Positions 15,886-23,485 of a stretch of 23,485 nt of DNA are shown in pieces (positions within the stretch are counted from its first letter, which is position 1; the number at the start of each line of letters is the position of its first letter). The notes beneath the pieces are model-generated. The model ran no database searches. It was not told the origin of the DNA and saw only the letters and a program-made list of their open reading frames with translations. The position numbers were made by a program, and so were the translations under genes. This DNA comes from CAZBQG01 sp964493945 (GTDB lineage: Bacteria > Pseudomonadota > Alphaproteobacteria > Rhodospirillales > UBA2165), in assembly GCA_964493945.1 (NCBI GenBank), contig CAZBQG010000030.1, forward strand, positions 1 through 23,485, given 5' to 3'.

Positions 15886-17075
15886 GGGCTTGTGCTTTCC
15901 ATCCGTCCCAGCGCGCCCAGCAGTTTTTCAAACTGAACATCCGTATGAGCGGCGCTCAGGGAAAGCCGGATGCGGCTGGTGCCATCGGGCACGGTGGGGG
16001 GGCGGATGGGAATGCAGAGCAATCCGTCCTCTTCCAGTTGGCGGGCGGTGGCCAGGGTCAGACTTTCAGGTCCGATCACCGCCGGAACGATCTGGGTGCT
16101 GGATGCCAGCGGATCGAAACCGGCGGCCCGTACGGCCTGGCGCAGCCGGTCCGCCCGGGCCGCCAGGGTCCTGCGCTCATCCTCCAGGCCCGGTAAAAGC
16201 TCCAGCGCCGCATCGACGGCGCCCAAAACGGCGGGCGGCAGGGATGTGGAATAGACTAGGCCCGCGCAGCGGTTGATGAGATAATCTATTAACCTCCGCG
16301 ATCCCGCCACATAGGCACCAAAGCCGCCCAGGGCCTTGCCGAAGGTGCCCATCACCACATCTATGTTTTCGCCGTATGGGCTGGTCAGGCCGCGCCCGCC
16401 TGGGCCCAGTACACCGGTGGCATGGGCTTCATCCACATAAAGCACGGCCCCATGGCGCTGGGCGAGCCCGACCAATTCGTCCAGGTCGGCCCGGTCGCCA
16501 TCCATGGAAAAAACCGATTCGGTGACGATGAAGCAGGGCGCCGGTCCCGAGCCATGCTTTTTCAAAAGCGTCTCCAGATGATCCAGATCATTATGATCAT
16601 AGGCGATCTGTCTAAGACCCGCCGCCCGGCAGCCATGATGCAGGCTGGCATGGACCAGCGCATCACAAAAGATAACCGGATCGCGTTTCACCAGCCGCTT
16701 ATCGAACAGGGCGGCCAGCACCGTGCCGTTGGCCTGAAATCCGGAATTCATGATCAGGGCCGCCTCCCGGCCTTTCAGTTCGGCTATCCTGGCTTCGACG
16801 GCATGGTGGATTTCCAGGCTGCCGGTAACCAGGCGCGAAGCACCCGATCCCGTGCCCCATTCGCTTGCCCATTCGCGGGCCCGTTCGATCAGCAACGGGT
16901 GGTGGCTGAGCCCCAGATAGTCGTTGGATGAAAAATCCACCAAATCATACCCTGCCCGGCTGACCCGGGTGGGATGCCTGCGCACGAGCGGTGCCAGACG
17001 GCGCAGGCGATCGGCCCCATCCAGTTCGCCCAAGCGGGCTTCCAGGCAATCTTGCAGGAAGTTCAAATCATCCAT
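15882..17075 (-). CDS. bioF: 8-amino-7-oxononanoate synthase
   Basis: PLP enzyme of the alpha-oxoamine synthase family that condenses pimeloyl-ACP/CoA with alanine to KAPA. Key stretches are DFSSNDYLGLSHHP near residues 47-60, GTGSGASRLVTGSLEIHHAVE at 74-94, FCDALVHASLHHG, ESVFSMDGDRADLDEL, VDEAHATGVLGPGGRG and the PLP Lys247 in GTFGKALGGFGAYV. The 397-residue length is slightly longer than the E. coli enzyme. It is first in bioF-bioD-bioA-bioB. No pimelate-forming gene (bioC, bioH, bioG, bioZ or bioI) is next to it, so the precursor must come from elsewhere. KBL and ALAS paralogues are less likely given the operon. Confidence 0.95.
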   Translation of the reverse strand: MDDLNFLQDCLEARLGELDGADRLRRLAPLVRRHPTRVSRAGYDLVDFSSNDYLGLSHHPLLIERAREWASEWGTGSGASRLVTGSLEIHHAVEARIAELKGREAALIMNSGFQANGTVLAALFDKRLVKRDPVIFCDALVHASLHHGCRAAGLRQIAYDHNDLDHLETLLKKHGSGPAPCFIVTESVFSMDGDRADLDELVGLAQRHGAVLYVDEAHATGVLGPGGRGLTSPYGENIDVVMGTFGKALGGFGAYVAGSRRLIDYLINRCAGLVYSTSLPPAVLGAVDAALELLPGLEDERRTLAARADRLRQAVRAAGFDPLASSTQIVPAVIGPESLTLATARQLEEDGLLCIPIRPPTVPDGTSRIRLSLSAAHTDVQFEKLLGALGRMESTSP

Positions 17076-17099
17076 GGGCCGCGCTCTTTGTCATTTACC

Positions 17100-17129
17100 T
17101 GAAACATATTGAAACAAATTGAAGCTAAA
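17100..17129. repeat. Three tandem 10-bp direct repeats upstream of bioF
   Basis: TGAAACATAT, TGAAACAAAT and TGAAGCTAAA follow one another without gaps, about 25 nt before the bioF start and in the gap to the divergent rpoH gene. The one-helical-turn phasing suggests a protein-binding array on one DNA face. I saw no BioR-type TTATNNATAA palindrome. Function is inferred only from position. Confidence 0.4.
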
Positions 17130-17234
17130 TAAAACTTGTCTGACATTTAGCCGACACAAAAATATGGTCTACTGCAACCTCAGATTATGGGTTGGGCGGC
17201 AGTTGATGCGCCCATTGAAGGGAGTGGGTGTTTC

Positions 17235-18142
17235 ATGAATGCGGTCCGTCAGACGGCTGAGGATTTTTCTCCCAAGGGAAATCTGGACCGGTATCTGAAA
17301 CATATCCGCGGTTTTCCGTTCTTACCCCAGGAAGAGGAAATGGCGTTGGCCAGGCGTTGCCGCGACGAGGGTGGCGTTGCGGCGGGCCATTATATCGTCA
17401 ATTGCCATCTGCGTCTGGTGGTCGTTTTCGCCGGCGTTTCGCCGGCTATGGTCTGCCCGTTGAAAATCTGATCGCCGAGGGAAATATTGGCCTTCTCCAT
17501 GCCATGCGCCGTTTCGATCCGGACCGCAATATCCGCTTTTCGTCCTATGCCGGCTGGTGGATCAGGGCGGCCATTCAGGATCATGTGTTGAATCTCTGGT
17601 CGGTGGTCAAGATCGGCACGACGGCGGCCCAGAAAAAACTGTTTTTCAACTTGAACCGGCTGAAAAAAGAACTGGACGCCCTGGATGACAAAAATCTGAC
17701 TCCCGGCCAGGTAAAAGAAATAAGCGCCCGTCTGAAAGTGTCGGACCGGGAAATCCAGTCCATGAGCGGCCGTGTGAGTGGGCGTGATTATTTCCTCAAT
17801 GTTGTGGCCAGCGAGGAACAGGATACGGAATGGATCGATCTTATCGTCGATGACGCCGAAGATCAGGAAGTGCGGCTGGGCGATCAACAGGAAGTGGACC
17901 ATGAACGCCAGCTTATCCATGAGGCGATGAAATTTTTGGATCAAAGGGAGAAACATATTTTTCAGGCAAGACGCCTGGGTGGTGAAAAGGTTACGCTGGA
18001 TACTCTGAGCCGCGAATATGGCGTGTCACGGGAACGAATCCGGCAAATCGAAATGAGTGCCTTCAAGCAGGTCAAAGGGGCCGTCCTGTCCCGCATGCAA
18101 AACAGCATTCAAGGAGGGGCATCCCCGGCCATAGCTATTTAG
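17235..18142 (+). CDS. rpoH: RpoH-family (sigma-32) RNA polymerase sigma factor, frameshifted near 17431
   Basis: Heat-shock-type sigma-70 family factor. Region 1.2-2.1 reads NLDRYLKHIRGFPFLPQEEEMALARRCRD and HLRLVV. Region 2.2-2.4 reads AGYGLPVENLIAEGNIGLLHAMRRFDPDRNIRFSSYAGWWIRAAIQD. The RpoH-box hallmark is KIGTTAAQKKLFFNL. Region 4 ends with TLDTLSREYGVSRERIRQIEMSAFKQV. The start is placed at 17235 with GGAG about 10 nt upstream. Region 2 is cut by a frame change: one extra C at CC 17431-17432 restores LVVVFARRFAGYGLP and one product of about 302 residues, normal for RpoH. Alphaproteobacteria often carry several RpoH copies, so this may not be the main one. It is followed by a hairpin and a GAF-PAS gene. 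Confidence 0.9.
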
Positions 18143-18150
18143 GTGGGGTT

Positions 18151-18169
18151 GGGCTTTATGCTAAAGCCC
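18151..18169 (+). terminator. Hairpin after rpoH
   Basis: GGGCTTTA and TAAAGCCC form a perfect 8-bp stem around a 3-nt loop, starting 9 nt after the rpoH stop. No T-run follows, so it may be a weak terminator or an RNA-end stabiliser before the GAF-PAS gene. Confidence 0.45.
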
Positions 18170-18191
18170 CGGGTTAAAGAGCCGGGAAAGA

Positions 18192-19096
18192 ATGAAACCT
18201 GAGCGAAAATCTAAGGCGGCCGGGCCGCCTGAAAACGGATACGCCGCAGGCCTCCTGCACAGGCGCAACATCGTTTTATCGCGCCTGATCGAAGGCGTCT
18301 CCCTGCCTGAAATCATGGGCCTTTTGATTGCCTCGGTGGAGGCGGCCAATCCGGACATTAAATGTGCGATCCGCCTCCTTGAGGGGGATGGGAAATATCT
18401 GCGTCTGATACTGGTACCCAGCCTTCCCGGAATTTACCGCGATACCGCCCCCGATATCCTGATAGAGCCCGGCAACAACCCCAGCGCCCAATCCGTTCTG
18501 GAGACCAGGAGGGTGGTGGTGGAGGATATTACGGTCTTGGATAATTGGCGGGGTGCGGCGCCCCTGTTGCAGGACGCGGCGGTGCGTGCCTTTTGTCCCA
18601 GCCGATCCAGGCATCCCACGGCAAGGTGCTGGGCACGTTCGGCATGTATTGCAGCCTGCCCCACAAACCCGACGCGGCGGAAATCGAACTGATCGAAAGT
18701 TCCGCCGATCTCGCCAGCATCGCAATTGAGCGCCATCAGACGGACATGGCGATCCGGGAATCAGAAGGCAAATACAGGGCTTTGTTCGATACCAGTCAGG
18801 ACGGCATCGCCTTTCTCACCTCCAGCGATGGCGCCATCGAAACCGCCAACCAAGCCTTTCTGAATATGCTGGGTTACGGCAATGAGAAAATCAAGGGGCT
18901 CCGCTTCCAGGACCGGACTCCTGAAAAGCTGCTGACCAGGGAAAGGGAATTGGTCGACCAGCAATTGGCTGAAAAAGGGTTCACGGACGAGTTCGAAAAG
19001 GAATATCTGCGAAAGGATGGGACCAAGGTGCCCGCCACGGTGCGTCTTTGGAAGGTGCCTGGCCGAGAGGGGGATGGGTCCTATACCCGCCTATAA
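18192..19096 (+). CDS. GAF-PAS sensor protein, frameshifted near 18592, without an output domain
   Basis: An N-terminal GAF domain (about residues 15-180) includes GLLHRRNIVLSRLIEGVSLPEIM, the middle segment VLGTFGMYCSLPHKPDAAEI and LADLASIAIER-like helix SSADLASIAIERHQTDMA. It is followed by a PAS domain (about 190-300) starting ESEGKYRALFDTSQDGIAF and including LNMLGYGNEKIKGL and YLRKDGTKVPATVRLWKVPGR. The frame changes at TTTT 18591-18594; one more T gives VRAFLSQPIQASHGKVLG. The corrected protein is about 301 residues and stops within or just after the PAS domain (GDGSYTRL), so no kinase, GGDEF, EAL or DNA-binding domain is present. Many related proteins go on to a histidine kinase, so this may be a truncated remnant or a stand-alone sensor. 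It starts 49 nt after rpoH on the same strand. Confidence 0.75.
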
Positions 19097-19345
19097 AATA
19101 CGGTCTTTAAATTCCTCCTCATTTGTTTAAGAATGCCCCCAGCAGGATAAAGCTAACGCCCGCATTGGGCGGGAATTTCGGGAGGGATTTTTTGGCAAGG
19201 CTTGATCGCCACTGCTGCGCAAGCCATTGATATTAAAGTGTAGGGGAGGTTGCAATTCGTTGACAAAACAACGGTATTGACTCTAAATAGGCATTGTGGT
19301 ACTTTTTTACTTAATAAATGATGGGCAGGCCCCAGAAGGATTGAA
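19097..19345 (+). promoter_or_regulatory. Intergenic region with candidate sigma-70 promoters for the benzoyl-CoA operon
   Basis: TTGACA at 19260-19265 is a perfect -35 with CTAAAT at 19283-19288 after 17 nt. An overlapping TTGACT at 19277-19282 has TACTTT at 19300-19305, also after 17 nt. Either would give a leader of about 35-55 nt before the had start at 19346. A GC-rich 5-bp hairpin at 19159-19173 may end the upstream transcript. I saw no clear FNR-type TTGAT-N4-ATCAA site. Confidence 0.45.
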
Positions 19346-20416
19346 ATGAAAAACGAAGCCTTTCGCTATATGATGATAGAGCCCGGCCAGACCATGGTCC
19401 GGGAGGAATTCGATCCCTTTTCGCCGGCCCCCGGAGAGGTGGTGGTGGAAGTTGCCGGTTGCGGCGTTTGCCATACGGATCTTGGATATTTTTATGATGG
19501 CGTGCGCACCACACATCCCTTGCCGCTGGCCCTGGGCCATGAAGTCAGTGGGCATGTGGTGGTAGCGGGCGATGGGGATCAGGATTGGGTGGGCAAGCCC
19601 GTGTTGGTTCCTTCCGTGGTGCCCTGCGGGGTTTGTGATTTATGCAAGCGGGGCAAGGAGACCATCTGCCGCGAACAGGTCATGCCCGGCTATGATATTC
19701 AGGGCGGCTTTGGAAGCCATATCAAGATACCTTCCTTTGGGCTTTGCGAGGTGGATGAAAAACGCCTGGCGGCAGCGGGGTTGGAACTGGCCGATATCAG
19801 CGTGGTGGCCGATGCGGTGACCACGCCCTATCAGGCGGTCCTGCAGGCCGAAGTGGCGCCAGGATCTTTGGCCGTGGTCATTGGCACAGGGGGCATCGGC
19901 TGCAATTGCGTGCAGATCGCCAATCATTTTGGCGCTACCGTGGTGGCCGTCGACGTGGACACGCAAAAGCTTGCCCGCCTGGCTGATCACGGCGCGGCCC
20001 TTACATTGGATGCCAACGAGGTGCAGGGGCGGGATCTGAAGAAAGCCGTCGCTTCTTTTGCCAAGGAACAGGGCCTGCCCGCCACCGAATGGATAATTTT
20101 CGAATGTTCCGGAACCATACAGGGTCAGGCATCGGCCTATGGCTGTCTGGTCCATGGCGCCACACTTTGCGTGGTGGGCTTTACCATGGACAAGGCGGAA
20201 TTACGTCTGTCCAACCTGATGGCTTATCACGCCAGGGCGCTTGGCAACTGGGGTTGCCCACCACGCCTCTACCCTGCCGCACTGGATCTGGTTCTGGACC
20301 AAAAGATCGCGGTCAAACCCTTTATCGAGCACCACCCGATGGACGATATCAATCAAGTATTCGAAGCCGTGCACGCCCAAAAGAATCAAGGGCGTCCGAT
20401 TTTGCATCCCACTTAA
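19346..20416 (+). CDS. had: 6-hydroxycyclohex-1-ene-1-carbonyl-CoA dehydrogenase
   Basis: Zinc-dependent medium-chain alcohol dehydrogenase, 356 residues, oxidising 6-hydroxycyclohex-1-ene-1-carbonyl-CoA to the 6-oxo compound with NAD in anaerobic benzoyl-CoA breakdown. Catalytic-zinc ligands are Cys42, His65 and Glu66 (GVCHTDLGYFY, GHEVSG). The structural-zinc cysteines are 94, 97, 100 and 108 (PCGVCDLCKRGKETIC). The Rossmann motif GTGGIG lies at 180-185. The generic fold alone would leave the substrate open, but the three genes that follow are the partner enzymes of this pathway in Thauera/Magnetospirillum order. It is first in the operon, preceded by candidate promoters, with an AAGGATTGAA ribosome-binding region. 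Confidence 0.9.
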   Translation: MKNEAFRYMMIEPGQTMVREEFDPFSPAPGEVVVEVAGCGVCHTDLGYFYDGVRTTHPLPLALGHEVSGHVVVAGDGDQDWVGKPVLVPSVVPCGVCDLCKRGKETICREQVMPGYDIQGGFGSHIKIPSFGLCEVDEKRLAAAGLELADISVVADAVTTPYQAVLQAEVAPGSLAVVIGTGGIGCNCVQIANHFGATVVAVDVDTQKLARLADHGAALTLDANEVQGRDLKKAVASFAKEQGLPATEWIIFECSGTIQGQASAYGCLVHGATLCVVGFTMDKAELRLSNLMAYHARALGNWGCPPRLYPAALDLVLDQKIAVKPFIEHHPMDDINQVFEAVHAQKNQGRPILHPT

Positions 20417-20461
20417 ACCCCCAGTTTGAATCCCCAATTAAATCCAAGGAGAGGCGAAAAA

Positions 20462-21569
20462 ATGACGACCCAAATTGAAAAAGTGGCCAAAGAGACGGCG
20501 CCCGCCGAACTTCACGACTTGACCCTCGGGGCACAGCCCGTGGTGCCCGGCCTGCTCTATGAGAAGCGCCCGGCCCGCACGCCCGACGGCGAGACGGTGG
20601 ACGGGGTCTTCAATGCCTGGATCACGCTGGACAACGAAGCCCAGTACAATTCCTACACGACGGAAATGATGAAGGGAATGATCTACGCCTTCCGCGAGGC
20701 ATCAGCGGCCCGCGACATCAATTGCGTGGTCTTTACGGGCGTTGGCCATGTGGCTTTCTGTTCCGGCGGTAACACGAAGGAATATGCCGAATATTATGCC
20801 CCTGTTCAATGACATGGTCTCGTCTATACTGGGCTGCGACAAACCGGTCATCTGCCGGGTCAATGGCATGCGCATCGGCGGCGGCCAGGAAATCGGCATG
20901 GCCTGTGATTTCACCGTCGCCCAGGATATGGCCCGCTTCGGTCAGGCCGGCCCCAAGCATGGCTCGGCTCCCATCGGTGGCGCCACCGACTTTCTGCCCA
21001 TCATGATTGGTGCCGAACAGGCGATGGTGTCTTGCATTTTGTGCGAGCCTTTTTCCGCCCACAAGGCCAACCGGTTGGGCATCTGCGCCGATGTGGTGCC
21101 GGCGCTCAAGGTCAACGGCGGATGGGTGGCCAATCCGTTGGTCGTGCTGGACCGCTATTCCGACGATTGGGGCCGGATCATTCACGGCGAGCCCAAGGAA
21201 GGCGATGAGTTGGCCGCTGGCAAGGCGCTGGTCAAGGAAGGCGAGATGGATCTGTCTTTGCTGGATGACAAGGTCGAAGAGCTCTGTTCCAAGCTGTTGC
21301 TCACCTTCCCCGATTGCACCACCAAATCCCTGGAACAATTGCGCAAGCCCAAGATCATTGCCTGGAACAATAATAAGGAAGATCACCGCGCATGGTTGGC
21401 CCTGAACATGATGACCGAAGCCCGCGCCGGCTTCCGCGCCTTCAACGAAGGGACCAGGGAAACTGGCCGGGAAATCGATTTCGTGGCGTTGCGTCAGGCT
21501 ATGGCCGTTGGCGCGTCCTGGACCGATGATCTGACCGAGGCCCTAATGCCGGTAAACAAGGGTAAGTAG
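20462..21569 (+). CDS. oah: 6-oxocyclohex-1-ene-1-carbonyl-CoA hydrolase, with a frame break near 20800
   Basis: Crotonase-superfamily ring-opening hydrolase converting 6-oxocyclohex-1-ene-1-carbonyl-CoA to 3-hydroxypimelyl-CoA. The N-terminal half starts MTTQIEKVAKETAPAELHDL and reaches FTGVGHVAFCSGGNTKEYAEYYA in one frame. From LFNDMVSSILGCDKPVICRV it continues in another, with RVNGMRIGGGQEIGMACDF and QAGPKHGSAPIGGATDFLP. No single added base joins the halves well: from memory of Thauera Oah about 11 residues between EYYA and LFNDM are missing, suggesting loss of roughly 30-35 nt at a TATGCC repeat near 20796. The start at 20462 follows GGAGAGGCG. It is 45 nt after had and 2 nt before the dch start. 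Loss of this step would block the pathway unless another copy exists. Confidence 0.88.
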
Positions 21570-21571
21570 AA

Positions 21572-22339
21572 ATGGAGCAACCGCTTAAAATTTGGCTGGA
21601 CCGGGACGGGCAACTCCTGCGCCTGCGTCTGGCCCGGCCCAAGCCCAACATCGTCGATGCGGAGATGATTGGCGCATTGGGCAAGGCGCTCGATGAGCAT
21701 GCCGGCAATGCCGGTCTGGCCGCCGTCGTCCTGGATCATGAGGGGCCCCATTTTTCCTTCGGGGCCAGCGTGCAGGAACATCTACCGGCCCAAGCAGCCA
21801 AAATGCTGGGCGCCATTCATGGGCTGATCCGGGCCATGCTATCCTATCCCCTGCCCATCCTGGTGGTGGTGCGTGGCCAGTGCCTGGGCGGCGGGTTGGA
21901 AGTGGCCACTGCCGGCAGTATGATTTTCTCTGCTCCCGACGGCGCTTTTGGGCAGCCGGAAATCAAGGTGGGTGTCTTTGCGCCTGCCGCAAGTTGCATT
22001 CTTCCCGCCCGTATCGGTCAGGCCAGGGCAGAAGATCTGTTGCTGTCCGGGCGTTCGGTGGATGCCCAGGAAGCCCTGCAAATGGGTCTGGTCAACTCGC
22101 TCGATGATGATCCGGAAGCGGCGGCCCTGGCCTATTTCGACAAAAATCTGGCGGGGCACAGCACCACCGTTCTGCGCCATGCCGTTAAGGCCGCCCGGGG
22201 CGAATTCGCCGCCACTGTGGGCGGCCGGTTGGATGATATGGAGAAGATATATCTCGACGGCCTGATGAACACCCATGACGCTATCGAGGGGCTGCAAGCC
22301 TTCATCGATAAAAGACCAGCAAAATGGGAAAACAAATAG
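21572..22339 (+). CDS. dch: Cyclohexa-1,5-diene-1-carbonyl-CoA hydratase
   Basis: Crotonase-fold hydratase of 255 residues adding water to the dienoyl-CoA product of benzoyl-CoA reductase, giving 6-hydroxycyclohex-1-ene-1-carbonyl-CoA. The oxyanion-hole regions are SFGASVQEHLP near residue 70 and VRGQCLGGGLEVATAGS near 105. The start at 21572 is 2 nt after the oah stop, and bcrC follows 2 nt after its own stop. The crotonase fold alone is generic; the assignment relies on this position between oah and bcrC. Confidence 0.88.
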   Translation: MEQPLKIWLDRDGQLLRLRLARPKPNIVDAEMIGALGKALDEHAGNAGLAAVVLDHEGPHFSFGASVQEHLPAQAAKMLGAIHGLIRAMLSYPLPILVVVRGQCLGGGLEVATAGSMIFSAPDGAFGQPEIKVGVFAPAASCILPARIGQARAEDLLLSGRSVDAQEALQMGLVNSLDDDPEAAALAYFDKNLAGHSTTVLRHAVKAARGEFAATVGGRLDDMEKIYLDGLMNTHDAIEGLQAFIDKRPAKWENK

Positions 22340-22341
22340 CC

Positions 22342-23485
22342 ATGTCAGTAAAAGAAATCGTCACGCGGTGCGAAACCCTGTTCGAGGATCTGACTTTTTC
22401 CACGGCCCGCGCCTGGAAGGAAGAAAAGCCCGGACGCAAGGTCGTTGGATATATGCCGGTCTATGTGCCGCGCGAAATCATCCACGCCGCGGAGATGCTT
22501 CCTGTCGGAATTCTGGGCGGCGGCGATGCCCTGGAAGTGATCCATGGCGATGCCTATTACCAAAGCTATATCTGCCGCATTCCCCGCTCGACGATGGAGT
22601 TGGGCGTCACCAAGCGCCTCGATTTCGTCGACGGTATGCTGTTTCCCTCCATCTGCGACGTAATCCGCAATCTGTCGGGCATCTGGAAGATCATGTTCCC
22701 TGACGTCTATGCCCGCTATTTCGATGTGCCGCAGAATTTTAGCGACGATGTGGGCGGCGTCTATTACACCAGCGAGTTGGAAGAGCTAAAGAATGGTCTG
22801 GAAGGGCTGGGGGATCGCGAAATAACCGACGATGATCTGCGCCGTTCCATCGCCATCTATAATGAAAACCGCCGCCTGGTGCAGGAAGTCTATAATTTCC
22901 GCACCTCCCAACCCTGGAAGGTACCATCCTCCGAAGCCTATCTGCTGATGCGCGCGGGCATGGTCTTGCCGGTGGAAGAATATACTCAGCTTTTGCAGGA
23001 TTATCTCGCCGCGGCGGAAAGCGAAGAGCGCCGGGTCAAGGATAATTGCCGCATCATCCTGCATGGAGCCTTTTGCGAACAGCCGCCCCTGAACATGATC
23101 AAATCCATTGAATTGTCGGGCTGCTACATCATCGATGACGATTTCATGCAGGTCACCCGCTGGTTGCTGGATCAGGTTCCTGTCGATGGTGATCCCCTGC
23201 ACAATTTGTCCCAGGCCTTCATCCACGGATCCATGGAGATGGCCGCCAAATACGAACCCGATGGTGACAAGAAGGGCAAATTCCTGGTGAATCTGGTGCG
23301 CGACAAAGCCGCCGAGGGCGTGATCTTCGCGGCCCCAAGTTTTTGCGATCCGGCGTTGTTGGACCGGCCCATGCTGGCCAATCTGCTGGATGCGGAGGAA
23401 ATCCCCTATATCGCGTTCCAATATGCCGAGAATTCGGGACAGATGCAGCCCATCCGCGAACAGGCCGGCACCTTCGCCGATTCTA
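22342..23485 (+). CDS. bcrC: Benzoyl-CoA reductase subunit C (3' end outside the window)
   Basis: One of the two substrate/cluster-binding subunits of ATP-dependent class I benzoyl-CoA reductase, which dearomatises benzoyl-CoA to cyclohexa-1,5-diene-carbonyl-CoA. It belongs to the 2-hydroxyacyl-CoA dehydratase D-component family. The 381 visible residues include GYMPVYVPREIIHAAEMLPV, YQSYICRIPRSTMELG, FPSICDVIRNLSGIWK, SIAIYNENRRLVQEVYN, FAAPSFCDPALLDRPML and the C-terminal YAENSGQMQPIREQAGTFAD. BcrC of Thauera is about 386 residues, so only a handful of residues are cut off. Conserved cysteines suited to an iron-sulfur cluster are visible in YICRIP, SICD and SFCD. bcrB, bcrA and bcrD are expected beyond the end. 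Confidence 0.93.
   Translation, partial: MSVKEIVTRCETLFEDLTFSTARAWKEEKPGRKVVGYMPVYVPREIIHAAEMLPVGILGGGDALEVIHGDAYYQSYICRIPRSTMELGVTKRLDFVDGMLFPSICDVIRNLSGIWKIMFPDVYARYFDVPQNFSDDVGGVYYTSELEELKNGLEGLGDREITDDDLRRSIAIYNENRRLVQEVYNFRTSQPWKVPSSEAYLLMRAGMVLPVEEYTQLLQDYLAAAESEERRVKDNCRIILHGAFCEQPPLNMIKSIELSGCYIIDDDFMQVTRWLLDQVPVDGDPLHNLSQAFIHGSMEMAAKYEPDGDKKGKFLVNLVRDKAAEGVIFAAPSFCDPALLDRPMLANLLDAEEIPYIAFQYAENSGQMQPIREQAGTFADS

Noticed and set aside
17136..17165. Promoter for rpoH with TTGTCT as -35
   Set aside because: The -35 is fair, but no convincing -10 lies at 16-18 nt; not strong enough to list.
1..23485. CRISPR arrays, insertion sequences, integrases or phage genes
   Set aside because: No regular spacer-repeat pattern, transposase motif or terminal inverted repeats with target duplication were seen on either strand.

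Overview
The window looks like an alphaproteobacterial chromosome segment, probably Rhodospirillales-like and able to live without oxygen. The grounds are moderately high GC, alphaproteobacterial-style BioFDAB, RpoH and CNB-domain proteins, and a Thauera/Magnetospirillum-type anaerobic benzoyl-CoA module. No rRNA, tRNA, CRISPR array, insertion sequence or phage gene is visible. The taxonomic call is inference.

Layout: (1) 278-4096, plus strand: N-carbamoyl-D-amino-acid hydrolase, a GSCFA-family protein and an S15/CocE-type hydrolase, tightly spaced like an operon. (2) 8169-4212, minus strand: a GSA-type aminotransferase overlapping a dihydropyrimidinase/hydantoinase, then a two-domain AhpD-like protein whose second redox motif reads C-x-x-(TGA)-x-x-x-H, a strong candidate selenoprotein. 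Divergent from these is an Asp/Glu-hydantoin racemase-superfamily gene (8232-8884). (3) 11394-8895, minus strand: a PuuE-type allantoinase overlapping a sulfatase, preceded by a perfect CRP-type box. Regions 1-3 together resemble a hydantoin / cyclic-ureide (pyrimidine, purine) scavenging locus. (4) 11563-12905: a small membrane protein, a very short flagellar-rod-like protein, and on the minus strand a membrane-anchored cyclic-nucleotide-binding protein. (5) 17075-12943, minus strand: biotin operon bioF-bioD-bioA-bioB, with ATGA overlaps at bioF/bioD and bioD/bioA and a 4-nt gap before bioB. (6) 17235-19096, plus strand: RpoH-type sigma factor and a GAF-PAS sensor protein. (7) 19346-end, plus strand: had-oah-dch-bcrC, the start of an ATP-dependent benzoyl-CoA reductase pathway operon that runs off the window.

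A striking property is the density of broken frames. Six genes can be restored by adding back one base, usually in a short homopolymer (GSCFA, S15, racemase, small membrane protein, rpoH, GAF-PAS). The oah gene seems to lack roughly 30 bases, and two genes (S15 and CNB protein) carry an in-frame TAG at a conserved position. This is either consensus error in a draft/metagenomic sequence or early gene decay; the sequence alone does not decide. The TGA in the AhpD-like gene stands apart, because it sits exactly where the second redox Cys belongs.

The most interesting item is the CxxU AhpD-like protein downstream of the hydantoinase. Next come the mixed ureide-catabolic locus, the CRP box with a second perfect inverted repeat nearby, a racemase-family protein without the catalytic cysteines, and the miniature flagellar-rod-like protein.
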